Position numbers and translations under genes: made by a program
NCBI RefSeq assembly: GCF_017794965.1
Contig: NZ_CP051240.1
Span: forward strand, 558,001-622,000
DNA: 64,000 bases
Reading direction: 5' to 3'
DNA from: Alcanivorax sp.
Lineage (GTDB): Bacteria > Pseudomonadota > Gammaproteobacteria > Pseudomonadales > Alcanivoracaceae
Part shown: positions 50,788 through 60,554 of the stretch, piece by piece
Layout: each line of letters opens with the position of its first letter
How positions within the stretch are numbered: the first letter of the stretch is position 1
Notes under the pieces: model-generated
Database searches by the model: none
Told to the model about the DNA's origin: nothing
Seen by the model: only the letters and a program-made list of their open reading frames with translations

Positions 50788-52584
50788 ATGCCGGATTACA
50801 AGGCTCCCCTGCGCGACATGCGCTTCGTACTGAATGAAGTCCTGGACCTGGATGGCCACTACGCAAGCCTGGGTCTGGAAGACATCAACAGTGAACTGCT
50901 GAATGCTTTCCTGGAAGAAGGCGCCAAGTTCTCCGAAAACGAGCTGGCTCCCCTGAACCGTTCCGGTGATGAGGAAGGCTGTGGTTTCGAAGACGGCGTG
51001 GTAACCACCCCGAAAGGCTTCAAGGAAGCCTACGCCAAGTACGTGGAAGGCGGCTGGCCAGCCATGGGCGGCGATCCGGAGTTTGGTGGCCAGGGCCTGC
51101 CGGGCTCTGCCGGTATCGCCATCTCTGAAATGACCGGTACTGCCAACTGGTCCTGGAGCATGTACCCGGGCCTGTCTCACGGTGCGGTTGCCACCATCGA
51201 AGAGCACGGCACCGACGAGCAGAAGCAGGCTTACCTGCCCAAGCTGACCAGCGGTGAGTGGACCGGCACCATGTGCCTGACCGAACCTCATTGCGGTTCT
51301 GACCTGGGTATTCTCAAAACCAAGGCCGAGCCGAATGCTGATGGCTCTTTCAATATCACCGGTACCAAGATCTTCATCTCTGCCGGTGAGCACGACATGG
51401 CCGAAAACATCGTTCACATCGTACTGGCCCGCCTGCCCGATGCCCCCAAGGGTACCAAGGGTATTTCCCTGTTCATCGTTCCCAAGTTCATGACCGACGG
51501 TAACGGCGGTGTGGGCGAGCGTAACGCGGTGACCTGTGGTTCCATCGAGCACAAAATGGGCATCAAGGCGTCTGCCACCTGTGTGATGAACTTTGATGGT
51601 GCCAAGGGCTACCTGATCGGTCCGGAGAACAAGGGCCTGAACTGCATGTTCACCTTCATGAACTTTGCGCGTCTGGGTACCGCCATCCAGGGTGTGGCTC
51701 ACGCTGAACTGGGCTTCCAGGGTGGTCTGACCTACGCCAAAGAGCGTCTGGCCATGCGCAGCCTGTCCGGCCCGAAGAATCCGGAAGGTGCGGCTGACCC
51801 GATCATCGTTCACCCGGACGTGCGTCGCATGCTGCTGACCTCCAAAGCCTTTGCCGAAGGCGGCCGTGCGCTGGTGTACCTGTGCGCCCAGCTGGGTGAC
51901 AAGGTGAAGCTGGAGAAGGATGAAGCAGCTCGCAAGGAAGCTGACGATCTGATGGCGCTGCTGACTCCGATCGCCAAGGCGTTTGTGACCGAAGCGGGTC
52001 TGGAAGCGGCCAACCACGGCGTTCAGATCTACGGCGGCCACGGCTTTATCCGTGAGTGGGGCATGGAGCAGAACGTACGTGATGCCCGCATCTCCACCCT
52101 GTACGAAGGCACCACCGGCATCCAGGCTCTCGACCTGCTGGGCCGTAAAGTGATGATGACCCAGGGTCAGGCCCTGCGTAACTTCACCAAGATCGTGCAC
52201 AAGTTCTGTGAAGCCAATGCCGACAATGCCGACCTGAAGGTGTTCCTGGAGCCGCTGGCTGCCTACAACAAGGAATGGGGCGATCTGACCCAGGCCATCG
52301 GTATGCAGGCCATGCAGAACCCGGATTACGTGGGTGCCGCTTCCGTGGATTACCTGATGTACTCCGGTTATGTGACCCTGGCGTACCTGTGGGCGCGTAT
52401 GGCTGCTGTTGCCCATGCCCAGCTGGAAGCGGGCGCGGGTGATGAGGACTTCTACAAGGCCAAGATCAGCACCGCCAACTTCTACTTCAAGCGTATCCTG
52501 CCGCGCGTAGCCGGTCACAAGGGTGCCATTGAAGGTGGTCTGGACTGCATGATGGAACTGGATGCCGAACACTTCGCATTCTGA
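50788..52584 (+). CDS. acyl-CoA dehydrogenase (FadE/DmdC type), copy 1
   Basis: 598 aa from the ATG at 50788 (GGGAG upstream); an upstream in-frame ATG at 50731 lies inside the leader. The fold shows MCLTEPHCGSDLG and IEHKMGIKASATCVMNFDGA, plus YGGHGFIREWGMEQNVRDARISTLYEGTTGIQALDLLGRKV. A C-terminal extension of about 120 residues is typical of the DmdC branch. It oxidises acyl-CoA thioesters with FAD. The PsrA-like box suggests induction by fatty acids. A strong terminator lies 11 nt after the stop. Confidence 0.93.
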   Translation: MPDYKAPLRDMRFVLNEVLDLDGHYASLGLEDINSELLNAFLEEGAKFSENELAPLNRSGDEEGCGFEDGVVTTPKGFKEAYAKYVEGGWPAMGGDPEFGGQGLPGSAGIAISEMTGTANWSWSMYPGLSHGAVATIEEHGTDEQKQAYLPKLTSGEWTGTMCLTEPHCGSDLGILKTKAEPNADGSFNITGTKIFISAGEHDMAENIVHIVLARLPDAPKGTKGISLFIVPKFMTDGNGGVGERNAVTCGSIEHKMGIKASATCVMNFDGAKGYLIGPENKGLNCMFTFMNFARLGTAIQGVAHAELGFQGGLTYAKERLAMRSLSGPKNPEGAADPIIVHPDVRRMLLTSKAFAEGGRALVYLCAQLGDKVKLEKDEAARKEADDLMALLTPIAKAFVTEAGLEAANHGVQIYGGHGFIREWGMEQNVRDARISTLYEGTTGIQALDLLGRKVMMTQGQALRNFTKIVHKFCEANADNADLKVFLEPLAAYNKEWGDLTQAIGMQAMQNPDYVGAASVDYLMYSGYVTLAYLWARMAAVAHAQLEAGAGDEDFYKAKISTANFYFKRILPRVAGHKGAIEGGLDCMMELDAEHFAF

Positions 52585-52594
52585 TCGATCCTCG

Positions 52595-52637
52595 CCCCAA
52601 CAAAAAAACCGCCGTCATGGCGGTTTTTTTGTTGGGG
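52595..52637 (+). terminator. terminator after acyl-CoA dehydrogenase 1
   Basis: CCCCAACAAAAAAACCGCC pairs with GGCGGTTTTTTTGTTGGGG around GTCAT. Perfect arms with a T7 run within the stem. Confidence 0.93.
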
Positions 52638-52639
52638 CC

Positions 52640-52723
52640 GCAGCACGCAGCACGCAGCACGCAGCACGCAGCACGCAGCACGCAGCACGCAGCACGCAGC
52701 ACGCAGCACGCAGCACGCTTCAC
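52640..52723. repeat. heptad array, GCAGCAC x11 plus GCTTCAC
   Basis: Eleven perfect GCAGCAC units and one GCTTCAC. It follows the terminator directly. The opposite orientation, GCGTTGTTGCGTGAAGCGTTCTGC-type, is at 52901-52938. Confidence 0.97.
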
Positions 52724-53064
52724 GCCAAACCGGGAGATCGGCACTGTGGGAGCTTGCCTGCAAGCGATTCGAGCCTTGGCGAGGAAATGGATGACCCGCG
52801 AGTTGCGAGTAACGAGTTGCGAAAACCAAGGCCTCTAGCCCCCGAGCCGGGGTTTTGCCTTTCTCTCCTCGACACTCGACACTCGTTACTGCCTCCTCCG
52901 CGTTGTTGCGTGAAGCGTTCTGCATTTTGCGTGCCGCGTTATTCGATGAAAGGCGCCGTTCCCGGGTCTGTAATGCCTTTGCCTGCAGTCGCTCCCCGTC
53001 GCATACTGATGTCATTGTGAAATGCGAGTGGGGCCCGTTCTGGTGGCTCCACCAGGGACAGGCA
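52724..53064. repeat. REP and nested inner heptads
   Basis: GTGGGAGCTTGCCTGCAAGCGATTCGAGCC (52747-52776) is a REP unit. CGCGAGTTGCGAGTAACGAGTTGCGA (52797-52822) faces CTCGACACTCGACACTCGTTACT (52867-52889). Outer heptads of the GCAGCAC family recur inverted at 52901-52938. The order heptad A, REP, heptad B, core, inverted B, inverted A is complete here. The last 110 nt are the leader of the DUF454 gene. Confidence 0.85.
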
Positions 53065-53454
53065 ATGGTAAGGACACTGTGCTGGCGATTTCTGGCGATC
53101 TTGTTCGTGGCCATCGGGATGGTCGGCGTGATCGTGCCCGGCTTGCCCACGGTGCCGTTCCTGCTGGTGGCCGCCTGGGCGGGAAGTCGCGGCTGGCCTG
53201 CGCTTGAACAGTGGTTGCTGGAGCATCCCCGTTACGGTGAGCCGCTGCTGCAATGGCGCCAGAGCCGTGCCATCTCCCGCCGTGCCAAGTGCGCTGCGTC
53301 CACCATGATGCTGATCAGCATCATGATTATCTCGTTTTCCGGTGCCCATACTGCCGTCAAGATTGGCGTGCCGTTGATGTTGTGCGTGACATTATTGTGG
53401 CTGTGGAATCGGCCGGAGCCGGAAAAGCCGGTTTCAGACAATCACCGGGCGTGA
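53065..53454 (+). CDS. ybaN: YbaN/DUF454 inner-membrane protein
   Basis: 129 aa from the ATG at 53065. LCWRFLAILFVAIGMVGVIVPGLPTVPFLLVAAWAGSRGWPALEQWLLEHPRYGEPLLQWRQ is the DUF454 signature, with the PGLPTTPF-like PGLPTVPF. Two to four hydrophobic segments are present. It is located between the two acyl-CoA dehydrogenases and followed by the second one's promoter. Function is unknown. Confidence 0.92.
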   Translation: MVRTLCWRFLAILFVAIGMVGVIVPGLPTVPFLLVAAWAGSRGWPALEQWLLEHPRYGEPLLQWRQSRAISRRAKCAASTMMLISIMIISFSGAHTAVKIGVPLMLCVTLLWLWNRPEPEKPVSDNHRA

Positions 53455-53582
53455 CTTTTCAGTCAGCTTGAGTGGCTCAACGCGCCGCATGCCGGCATGA
53501 ACGGTGAGTCACAAATAAGCCTGTAATCAAGGGCTCTGGCTGCCTAAAATTTGCGCCCTGCCAATTTTCGGGAGATGTGCAA
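53455..53582. promoter_or_regulatory. leader of acyl-CoA dehydrogenase 2
   Basis: AGTCACAAATAAGCC and TTTTCGGGAGATGTG match parts of the copy 1 leader, so the gene and its leader were duplicated together. No PsrA-like palindrome is seen here. Confidence 0.55.
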
Positions 53583-55358
53583 ATGGCGATCTATAAAGCG
53601 CCCCTCGAGGACATGCGTTTTGTTCTCAACGATGTGTTCAAAGCGGACGAGCAGTGGGCCACCATGCCTGCCACCGCCGAGGTAACCCGCGACCTGTCCG
53701 ACGCCATTCTGGAAGAAGCGGGCAAAATGACCGAAGGCCTGCTGTTTCCTCTCAACCGTGAAGGTGATGAGCAGGGCTGTAGCTGGAATGACGGTGATGT
53801 GGCCACTCCGGCCGGCTTCAAGGATGCTTTCAAGACCTTTGCCGAAAACGGCTGGACCGCGTTCTCCGGCAATCCGGAGTTCGGAGGCCAGGGCATGCCG
53901 AAATCCCTCGCGGTGTTGTTCGAGGAAATGATGCACAGTGCCAACTCTTCCTTTGCACTGTATCCGGCCCTGACCAGTGGCGCCTGTCTGGCCATTGATG
54001 CCCACGCCAGCGAGGAACTCAAGAACCAGTACCTGCCCAAGCTGTACAGCGGCGAGTGGAGCGGCACCATGTGTCTCACCGAGCCGCATTCCGGTACTGA
54101 CCTGGGCATCGGTCGTACCAAGGCGGAGCCCAATGACGATGGTTCCTTCAGCATCACCGGTACCAAGATCTTTATCACCGGCGGTGAGCACGACCTGACC
54201 AGCAACCACATTCATCTGGTGCTGGCCAAGCTGCCGGGCGCGCCGGAAGGCTCCAAGGGGATTTCCCTGTTCCTGGTGCCCAAGTTCCTGCCGGATGCAG
54301 ACAACAACCCTGGCGAGCGCAATGGCGCAACCTGTGGCTCCATTGAGCACAAGATGGGCATCAAGGGCTCTGCCACCTGTGTAATGAATTTTGACAACGC
54401 CAAGGGCTGGATCATCGGCGAGCCGAATCAGGGCCTGGCGTGCATGTTCACCATGATGAACTACGAGCGTCTGTCCATCGGCCTGCAGGGTCTGGGGCTG
54501 GGCGAGGTGAGCTACCAGAGCGCGGTGGATTATGCCCGCGAGCGCCTGCAGGGCCGAAGCGCCACCGGCGCCAAGAACCCCAATGGCCCGGCGGATCCGA
54601 TCATCGTTCACGGTGATGTGCGTCGCATGCTGATGAACATGCGTGCCATCAACGAGGGTGGCCGTGCACTGGCGGCTTACGTGGGTATGCAGCTGGATGC
54701 CGCCAAGTTCAGTGAAGATGCGGACATCAAGAAGAAAGCCGAAGATCGTGTCGCGCTGCTGACCCCGATCGCCAAGGCGTTCTTTACCGACCGCGGTCTG
54801 GAAACCACCATCACCGGCCAGCAGGTCTTTGGTGGCCATGGTTATATCCGTGAGTGGGGGATGGAGCAGTTCGTTCGTGACTGCCGTATTTCCCAGATTT
54901 ACGAAGGTACCAACGGTATTCAGGCGCTGGATCTGGCCGGCCGTAAAGTGGCCCGTAATGGTGGCAAATCAGTGGATGCCTTCCTGGCGGATGCCGATGC
55001 CTGGCTGGAAGCCAACGCCGGTAACGCAGAGCTGGCCCAGGTGCAGGATTCCGTGAAAGCGGCCCTGGCGCTGCTGAAGTCGGCAACCGATGAATTGCTG
55101 TCTCAGGCAGGTGACAACCCGGACGCCATCAGTGCTGGCGCAGTGGAGTATCTGGATATCTTTGGCTACGCCATCTATGCCTGGTTGTGGGCGCAGATGC
55201 TGGCCGCCACTGAGGGCCGTGATGATGACTTTGCCAAGGCCAAGCGCATCACCGGTCAGTATTACTTCCAGCGTTTCCTGCCCAAGGCTGAGGCCCTGCT
55301 TGCCCAGCTGAAGGGTGGCGCGGCGACCATGATGAGCCTGGATGACGAGCTGTTCTGA
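53583..55358 (+). CDS. acyl-CoA dehydrogenase (FadE/DmdC type), copy 2
   Basis: 591 aa from the ATG at 53583 (GGGAG 8 nt upstream). Very similar to copy 1: YKAPLEDMRFVLNDVF versus YKAPLRDMRFVLNEVL; MCLTEPHSGTDLG; IEHKMGIKGSATCVMNFDNA; FGGHGYIREWGMEQFVRDCRISQIYEGTNGIQALDLAGRKV. It differs around the substrate pocket, so a different chain length is plausible. A terminator with heptads follows. It lacks copy 1's PsrA box, so regulation may differ. Confidence 0.93.
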   Translation: MAIYKAPLEDMRFVLNDVFKADEQWATMPATAEVTRDLSDAILEEAGKMTEGLLFPLNREGDEQGCSWNDGDVATPAGFKDAFKTFAENGWTAFSGNPEFGGQGMPKSLAVLFEEMMHSANSSFALYPALTSGACLAIDAHASEELKNQYLPKLYSGEWSGTMCLTEPHSGTDLGIGRTKAEPNDDGSFSITGTKIFITGGEHDLTSNHIHLVLAKLPGAPEGSKGISLFLVPKFLPDADNNPGERNGATCGSIEHKMGIKGSATCVMNFDNAKGWIIGEPNQGLACMFTMMNYERLSIGLQGLGLGEVSYQSAVDYARERLQGRSATGAKNPNGPADPIIVHGDVRRMLMNMRAINEGGRALAAYVGMQLDAAKFSEDADIKKKAEDRVALLTPIAKAFFTDRGLETTITGQQVFGGHGYIREWGMEQFVRDCRISQIYEGTNGIQALDLAGRKVARNGGKSVDAFLADADAWLEANAGNAELAQVQDSVKAALALLKSATDELLSQAGDNPDAISAGAVEYLDIFGYAIYAWLWAQMLAATEGRDDDFAKAKRITGQYYFQRFLPKAEALLAQLKGGAATMMSLDDELF

Positions 55359-56166
55359 TCGATAGGCGCTTCATGCAGCACGCAACACGCTGCACGCAAA
55401 AAAAACCGCACCTTTTGGTGCGGTTTTTTTATGGTTCATCGCGGAACTGCGGGAAAACAGGTTGGTCAGACGCCCGACCAGACTTCGCCACTTCCCTCAA
55501 ATTTGCGATGAACCTTTTTGGGGGCCCCTCTGGGGCTGCAGCATGCCCAGATAACACCGTAGGGCGGAAATCGGCGGAAGCCGATCTCCGCCGCATTTTC
55601 CATCACTGCCCCGCACCACAGGAAAGGCCCTGTCGGAGATCGCCTGCGGCGATTTCCAACCTACGCGGCCTCGCATCGCACACAGGCGTCCGATGCAACC
55701 CGGTATGGTGTTCCTGTCGTCAGGCTTCTGGCTTCAAGCATCTGGCGGCCTGTGAGCGGGATTAAGGCAGGGACATTCATCTCATCGCCCCTTCCTGCCA
55801 ATCCGCGATGAACCTTTTTTATGCCGCTTCGCGGCCGCAACAGGCATCACGCTTCACGTAACATGCGGAAAGCCTGGTGGACAGGGTCTGCTGTCCCACA
55901 GTTTGATTTAGCGAAGTCCGAAACCCGCCAGGCTGGCAAGCCGGCGGGTTTCTCTGTTTAGGGAAACAGGATTTCACCGGTGCATTTTGACTCTCGCAGA
56001 TGCCTGTCTCGTGGGAGCCTGCTTGCAGGCGAATGTTGGCGCGGAAAGGACTATTCGTTTGCAGGCGAACTCCCACAAGAGGCAGGAGCTTGCTGTTTTG
56101 CAGGAGCGGGAGGGGCGGGCGCCGCTTTGCGTGTTGCGTGCAGCGTGCAGCGTGCCGCGTATCGGG
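55359..56166. repeat. 808-bp non-coding repeat region
   Basis: Begins with GCAGCACGCAACACGCTGCACGC (55376-55398). GGTTCATCGCGGA (55433-55445) and TCCGCGATGAACC (55802-55814) are perfect inverted arms around a 350-nt interior with REP-like GGAGATCGCC/GGCGATTTCC. 55801-55886 repeats 63371-63456 with 6 mismatches. The end is GTTGCGTGCAGCGTGCAGCGTGCCGCGT (56130-56159), against the endonuclease gene stop at 56167. Short frames in between are not convincing. Confidence 0.8.
55398..55430 (+). terminator. terminator after acyl-CoA dehydrogenase 2
   Basis: AAAAAAAACCGCACC pairs with GGTGCGGTTTTTTT around TTTT. Nearly the same stem as at 37736. Confidence 0.92.
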
Positions 56167-56802
56167 TCAAGGGAACTGCATATTCAGAGGGGAGGAGCCT
56201 TTCATGGCATCAGCCTTGGCCGGGTCATCAATAAACGGGTTCCTGTTTCCCTGGAACTTCTCGATCTCGTCATTTCTGCGCTTTTCTTCCTCGTCCACCG
56301 GGTCTTCCTCATTCCAGCGCTGATACATTTCCAGCGTGCCCAGCAGCGGTAGCTCATAACGTTCATGAAGATACAGCATGGCGCGGGCCACATTCCCCTT
56401 GGCATGCTGCGGTGGATCAAACACCTGGAAGGATTGCTGGTAGCCGCATTCCGGATCCACGGTCACATTGTCGGGCAGGTCGCCAAACAGGTTGCGCCGT
56501 CGAACCAGCTCGACTTTGCTGGTTACCGGGTGCAGCCCGTGGTAATCCTCATTGATCTGGACAAAGTCTTTGTTGCCTCGACACAGACGGCTGCTCCGGC
56601 ATCCGAAATGCTTGGCCAGCCGGCGGTCATCATAAACCCCGTCCACCGATATCCGGCTGTCTGCCCGGAAGGGTTCCTGACAATAGAGTGTCTTGCCGCC
56701 TTCCGGATAAAGCTGCTGGATAAATCTGTCATCCCGCCCGTCTGCAAAACTGGTGCCGGCAGACATGAGTAACGCTGCGGCAACCAGTGAAAACTTATTC
56801 AT
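56167..56802 (-). CDS. endonuclease I family exported nuclease
   Basis: 211 aa. Signal peptide ends AGTSFA. Endonuclease I features: GGKTLYCQEPF, FGCRSSRLCRGNKDFVQINEDYHGLHPVTSKVELVRRRNLFG, GNVARAMLYLHERY, and the end RWNEEDPVDEEEKRRNDEIEKFQGNRNPFIDDP. The DxHxLHP element differs from the DLHNLxP form of E. coli EndA but retains the His. It is a periplasmic or secreted non-specific DNase. It is not linked to competence genes here. Confidence 0.82.
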   Translation of the reverse strand: MNKFSLVAAALLMSAGTSFADGRDDRFIQQLYPEGGKTLYCQEPFRADSRISVDGVYDDRRLAKHFGCRSSRLCRGNKDFVQINEDYHGLHPVTSKVELVRRRNLFGDLPDNVTVDPECGYQQSFQVFDPPQHAKGNVARAMLYLHERYELPLLGTLEMYQRWNEEDPVDEEEKRRNDEIEKFQGNRNPFIDDPAKADAMKGSSPLNMQFP

Positions 56803-57345
56803 ATTGTGATCCCTGTCACGTTTTCTGCCCCCATGTTAGCCCCCAAAGCCAGGGTGGCAGATATCCATAATGTATACGGTGAAGACGGGCGGTGCCAATG
56901 GGGAGATAAGTGGTTGTCTGACAAGGCAAACCACTTTCTGACTAAATCCATTTCGGGTGGCGCTGAGGCTCTGGCTGCTCAAAGCGGGAAGCTAAAGAGA
57001 GAGGGAGGGGCAGGGATTTCGCCTCTGTCACAAAACCTCGGGGGATATGACCTTGCCTGGCTTGTGAGGCACCGTTCGATCACTGACTTTAGGCAGTGCC
57101 TTTGTATCCTTCTGTGCCTAGTGCCGCTCTTGGGTGGTGGTACAGTCACTTATCAGTCAGTGCCTGCTGGCGAAAGAGAGTGAGGGGGGACGGAATTTTT
57201 GGCATCGTTTGCCGACAATCGACTGGCTTTCATCGCCAGCAGGTTGGCTCTCGTATAAATCAGAAAACAGCGCTCCAGTGAATCGCATGGCACCCTTGTG
57301 GGAGCTTGCCTGCAAGCGATGCTGTACCGAGTTATCAGAAAGGGT
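56803..57345. other. intergenic region, mostly without recognised features
   Basis: No reliable gene. An inverted repeat CCTGCTGGCGA (57165-57175) / TCGCCAGCAGG (57231-57241) is present. A REP unit GTGGGAGCTTGCCTGCAAGCGATGC occurs at 57297-57321, close to the end of the PPTase gene. Short open frames have no family features. Confidence 0.5.
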
Positions 57346-58038
57346 TTATCGGGGAAGCGCAATCCAGCTTAGTACCCCGTGCTGACGCTCGCGCCAGCGG
57401 AAGGGGATTTCCGTGCCCTTGGGCCAGTCGGCATTGAGGGTGCGTAGCAGCGTCAACCGGTCTGGCTTGCGTCGTTCCGCGTCGTGGAAATAAAAACGCT
57501 TGCCGGTCAGTGGGTACAGGGCCTTGAACAGACTTTCCTTTGCAGAAAAAATCAGCGTTAACCGGTTTGCCCGTTGCAGCGGCGTCATCAGGTTCAGCTG
57601 CTGGCGTTCGTAATCGGTAAACAGTTCTTTCTCCAGCCGGCTTGCCCGTTCCGGGTTGACCCACTGTTCGGTGTCTAGCCCAACGGTAAGCCACAGGCCG
57701 GCGTTCGCGACCAACACCTCGGCAATGCCATGGCTATGGGTAATGCTCCCGGTCATGCCCTCGGGCCAACGCGGCGAGCGATCCTCATTGACGCCGGGGA
57801 TTCCGGTGACGCCAAACCCCTGTAATCCCGTACGGGCACACCACCGCCCGGCCAGATATTCGGCCTTTCGTTTGGCGACAGCGGTTTTCAGGGTCGCCGG
57901 GAGAGGAATGTCTGCCAGCTGGAAGCTGTCATCAAGCAGCCGCTCAGGGTGATAGCGGCAACTGACACGAAGCAGTCCGTTTGCCAGTTCTTCCTGGTGG
58001 GGTTGGCTCAGGCAGGCCGGGCGTTGAGGGTCCGTCAT
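57346..58038 (-). CDS. 4'-phosphopantetheinyl transferase, EntD type
   Basis: 230 aa from the ATG at 58038; a GTG two codons upstream is possible. Motifs: [39 protein letters not shown] (Mg-binding Asp/Glu), and [16 protein letters not shown]. It transfers phosphopantetheine from CoA to carrier proteins of fatty acid or polyketide/peptide synthesis. No siderophore genes are adjacent. A matching phosphodiesterase is at 21051-21632. Confidence 0.92.
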   Translation of the reverse strand: MTDPQRPACLSQPHQEELANGLLRVSCRYHPERLLDDSFQLADIPLPATLKTAVAKRKAEYLAGRWCARTGLQGFGVTGIPGVNEDRSPRWPEGMTGSITHSHGIAEVLVANAGLWLTVGLDTEQWVNPERASRLEKELFTDYERQQLNLMTPLQRANRLTLIFSAKESLFKALYPLTGKRFYFHDAERRKPDRLTLLRTLNADWPKGTEIPFRWRERQHGVLSWIALPR

Positions 58039-58176
58039 GATCACACGTTTCCTGACATGAAAGTGGACTATAACAAAGCCGCGCCTGTGCGTCCCTTTGT
58101 CCCAGCGGTAGACTTGCTGGAGCAGAAATCCTGTTACCGTCTACACTGCCGTGCGCCAGACCCAGAGGAGAACACC

Positions 58177-59091
58177 ATGGCCGGAACCAGCCTGCTGGCA
58201 CTGATCGATGATATTGCAACGCTACTTGATGACGTCTCGGTGATGACCAAGGTAGCGGCGAAGAAAACCGCCGGCGTGCTGGGGGATGATCTGGCTCTGA
58301 ATGCCGAACAGGTATCCGGGGTCAAAGCCGACCGCGAACTGCCGGTCGTTTGGGCGGTGTTTAAAGGCTCGGCCCTGAACAAGTTGATACTGGTGCCGGC
58401 GGCGCTGTTGATCAGTGCCTTTATGCCCTGGCTGATCACACCGTTGCTGATGCTTGGCGGTGCGTTTCTGTGCTACGAGGGGTGTGAAAAGCTGGTGCAC
58501 AAATTCTTTCACCGCGATGCCGATGAGAGTGCACACCAGGAAAAACTCAAGGCGGTAGCCGATGCTTCGGTGGATCTGGTGGCCTTCGAGAAGGAAAAGA
58601 TCAAGGGCGCTATTCGTACTGACTTCATCTTGTCTGCGGAGATTATCGTGATCTCGCTGGGGGCTGTGCAGTCCGCCTCTTTTGGGGTGCAGGTGGCGGC
58701 AATCTGTGCCATTGCCGTGCTCATGACCATCGGGGTCTATGGCCTGGTGGCAGGCATTGTGAAGCTGGATGACGCTGGCCTGTATCTGGCCAAGACGGAC
58801 CCGCAGGCCTCCGCCGCCGGGGCGCGAATCGCGTTGGGTAAAGGCATTCTTGTTCTCGCTCCCTGGCTGATGAAGACCTTGTCCGTGGTTGGGACCGCAG
58901 CCATGTTTCTGGTGGGCGGAGGCATTCTGGTTCACGGCATCCCCGGCTCCCATGACTGGGTGCATCACCTGCAGGCGATGGCCGGTGCGGTGGCCTTTGC
59001 CGTTCCGCTGCTGGTGAATCTGGTGGGCGGGGTGATTGCCGGTGCGGTGGTGCTGGCAGTGGTCAGCGCCGTCGGCAAGTTGCGCGCCTGA
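58177..59091 (+). CDS. yedI: DUF808/YedI inner-membrane protein
   Basis: 304 aa. [47 protein letters not shown] is the family start; hydrophobic segments follow ([33 protein letters not shown] and later ones). GAGGAG lies upstream of the ATG. Multi-pass inner-membrane protein of unknown function. It stands alone. Confidence 0.93.
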   Translation: MAGTSLLALIDDIATLLDDVSVMTKVAAKKTAGVLGDDLALNAEQVSGVKADRELPVVWAVFKGSALNKLILVPAALLISAFMPWLITPLLMLGGAFLCYEGCEKLVHKFFHRDADESAHQEKLKAVADASVDLVAFEKEKIKGAIRTDFILSAEIIVISLGAVQSASFGVQVAAICAIAVLMTIGVYGLVAGIVKLDDAGLYLAKTDPQASAAGARIALGKGILVLAPWLMKTLSVVGTAAMFLVGGGILVHGIPGSHDWVHHLQAMAGAVAFAVPLLVNLVGGVIAGAVVLAVVSAVGKLRA

Positions 59092-59193
59092 AAGCGTTGC
59101 TTGCCATTGAGCTTAACCCTCAGCGAGGCCGAGTCATCCTCACTTGGGTATGCCGCGGCGCGAAGCGTCAGATTCCTCTGGCCAGGTCCTTTC

Positions 59194-59388
59194 CTACTCT
59201 TTATTACAGGGTGGTTTCTCGTTGTTCTGCAGGTGGATACCGGAGGCTCTCAGTAATTGTGCGGCTCTGATTTTTCGCCCTTCCTTCAGGGCAACCTCAA
59301 TATCGTCTGCCAGCGCAACCTGGCCGACCTGTCGTAGTTGCTCAAGCGCGGTTTGCCAGTCCGGGATCCAGTCTTTTTTTCCGTCCAT
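59194..59388 (-). CDS. small hypothetical protein
   Basis: 64 aa, MDGKKDWIPDWQTALEQLRQVGQVALADDIEVALKEGRKIRAAQLLRASG. CGGAG precedes the ATG. Amphipathic helices, no signal peptide. It is 24 nt downstream of the AraC gene on the same strand, so may be co-transcribed. No family recognised. Confidence 0.55.
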   Translation of the reverse strand: MDGKKDWIPDWQTALEQLRQVGQVALADDIEVALKEGRKIRAAQLLRASGIHLQNNEKPPCNKE

Positions 59389-59412
59389 TGTGGCTCCGAA
59401 AAGTGTGCGTAG

Positions 59413-60411
59413 TTAATGATGGTCCGCTGTCCATCGTGATGGCGGCATTCCGAACCAGCGGGTAAACGCCCGTGAAAAGGCGCTCAGGTCCGCATAGCCG
59501 AGCAGGTCGGAAAGTTGGGTGACTTGCAGGGTGGAGTCCCGCAAATAACGCAGTGCCATTTTCTGTCGCGTTTCATCCAGCACGGCCTGAAAGGACGTGC
59601 CGGAATCACTGAGCCGCCTTTGCAGGGTGCGGCGGCTCATGGCCATGCACCGGGCAATGTGGTCCACGGTCACCCGCCCCTGTGGCAGCAGGTCGCGGAG
59701 CAGGTTGCTCACATAGCCCGGCAGTTCCAGATCCGTGAGGTTCTGCAGGGTGTCCAGGTGTTCCCGGATCAAACGGTGCAGGGTTGGATCGGCCTGGCTG
59801 AGCGGTAAATCCAGTTCTGCCGGTTTCAGGAGCAGGGCCGTGGTATCGCTGTTGAACCGTGGGGAGACCCCCAGCAATTTCTGATAGGCCGTTAGGGGGG
59901 CCTGTCGGGCGTGCTCAAGCAGCATGGGGTGGGGCTGCCAGTTTTCCCCCATCAGTGTCTGCAGCAACTTGCGGCCAACACCCAGCGCCAGTTCTGCGCC
60001 CTGGTTGATACCGGGTTGGCCCGGGTCCAGTACCCGGTAGGCCAGCTGGATCTGGTCACCGTATGCACTGACCTCAACGTGGGCGGCGCCCATGTGCAGG
60101 TGGAAGTACTGTTTGAGTTCCGTGAGTGCCTCGCCAACCGTGCGTGCGTTGTTAAGCAGGTACAAGATCGGCCCGAAGATCGACACCCCCTGGCTGAGCC
60201 CCAGCTTCAGGCCGAACAGTGGATCGCCGCTGCGTGCTGCACTCAGTTTCAACAGCTTCAGGAATCGCCGGTAGGACACCAGGCCCTGAAGGTTGTCCAG
60301 CGTGTTTTCTGGCAGGCCTGCGTCGCGTAATAGCTCGGTGTGGGAAAGCCCGTATTCGGCCACCAGGGTATCGAAACCCACCAGCGCGGAGGCCCTTGCA
60401 AAATCCTGCAT
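59413..60411 (-). CDS. AraC-family regulator (OruR/ArgR-like)
   Basis: 332 aa from the ATG at 60411 (AAGGA upstream). N-terminal domain of the same type as the regulator at 27629 (LVAEYGLSHTELLRDAGLPENTLDNLQGLVSYRRFLKLLKLSAARSGDPLFGLKLG). The C-terminal HTH reads IARCMAMSRRTLQRRLSDSGTSFQAVLDETR and LSDLLGYADLSAFSRAFTRWFGMPPSRWR-like. Divergent from the cupin-epimerase-SDR operon, which it probably controls. Confidence 0.92.
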   Translation of the reverse strand: MQDFARASALVGFDTLVAEYGLSHTELLRDAGLPENTLDNLQGLVSYRRFLKLLKLSAARSGDPLFGLKLGLSQGVSIFGPILYLLNNARTVGEALTELKQYFHLHMGAAHVEVSAYGDQIQLAYRVLDPGQPGINQGAELALGVGRKLLQTLMGENWQPHPMLLEHARQAPLTAYQKLLGVSPRFNSDTTALLLKPAELDLPLSQADPTLHRLIREHLDTLQNLTDLELPGYVSNLLRDLLPQGRVTVDHIARCMAMSRRTLQRRLSDSGTSFQAVLDETRQKMALRYLRDSTLQVTQLSDLLGYADLSAFSRAFTRWFGMPPSRWTADHH

Positions 60412-60554
60412 GGCGTTTGTCCTTGGCCCGGCCTGTTGTGATTGTTCTGGCACTAAATGCTAAATCATTGGCGCACTTTATCAAGTGTGTTCCGCGCTTC
60501 CGGCGCACCATGGTCTCCGATACCAACAACATGTTTATTCAAGGGAGAGCTACC
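60412..60554. promoter_or_regulatory. divergent AraC / cupin promoter region
   Basis: 143 nt between the two starts. AAATGCTAAATCATTGGCGCAC near 60455-60475 is AT-rich and could contain an AraC half-site. AAGGGAGAGC before 60555 is the cupin SD. Confidence 0.45.

Noticed and set aside
50728..52572. Long open frame antisense to acyl-CoA dehydrogenase 1 (and similar ones antisense to thrS, cysS, the BVMO and DUF1501 genes)
   Set aside because: These arise from GC-rich third codon positions on the real coding strand. The proteins have no family features and no SD.
56806..57183. 125-codon frame between the endonuclease and PPTase genes
   Set aside because: Composition is not protein-like, there is no domain, and the start overlaps the endonuclease promoter.
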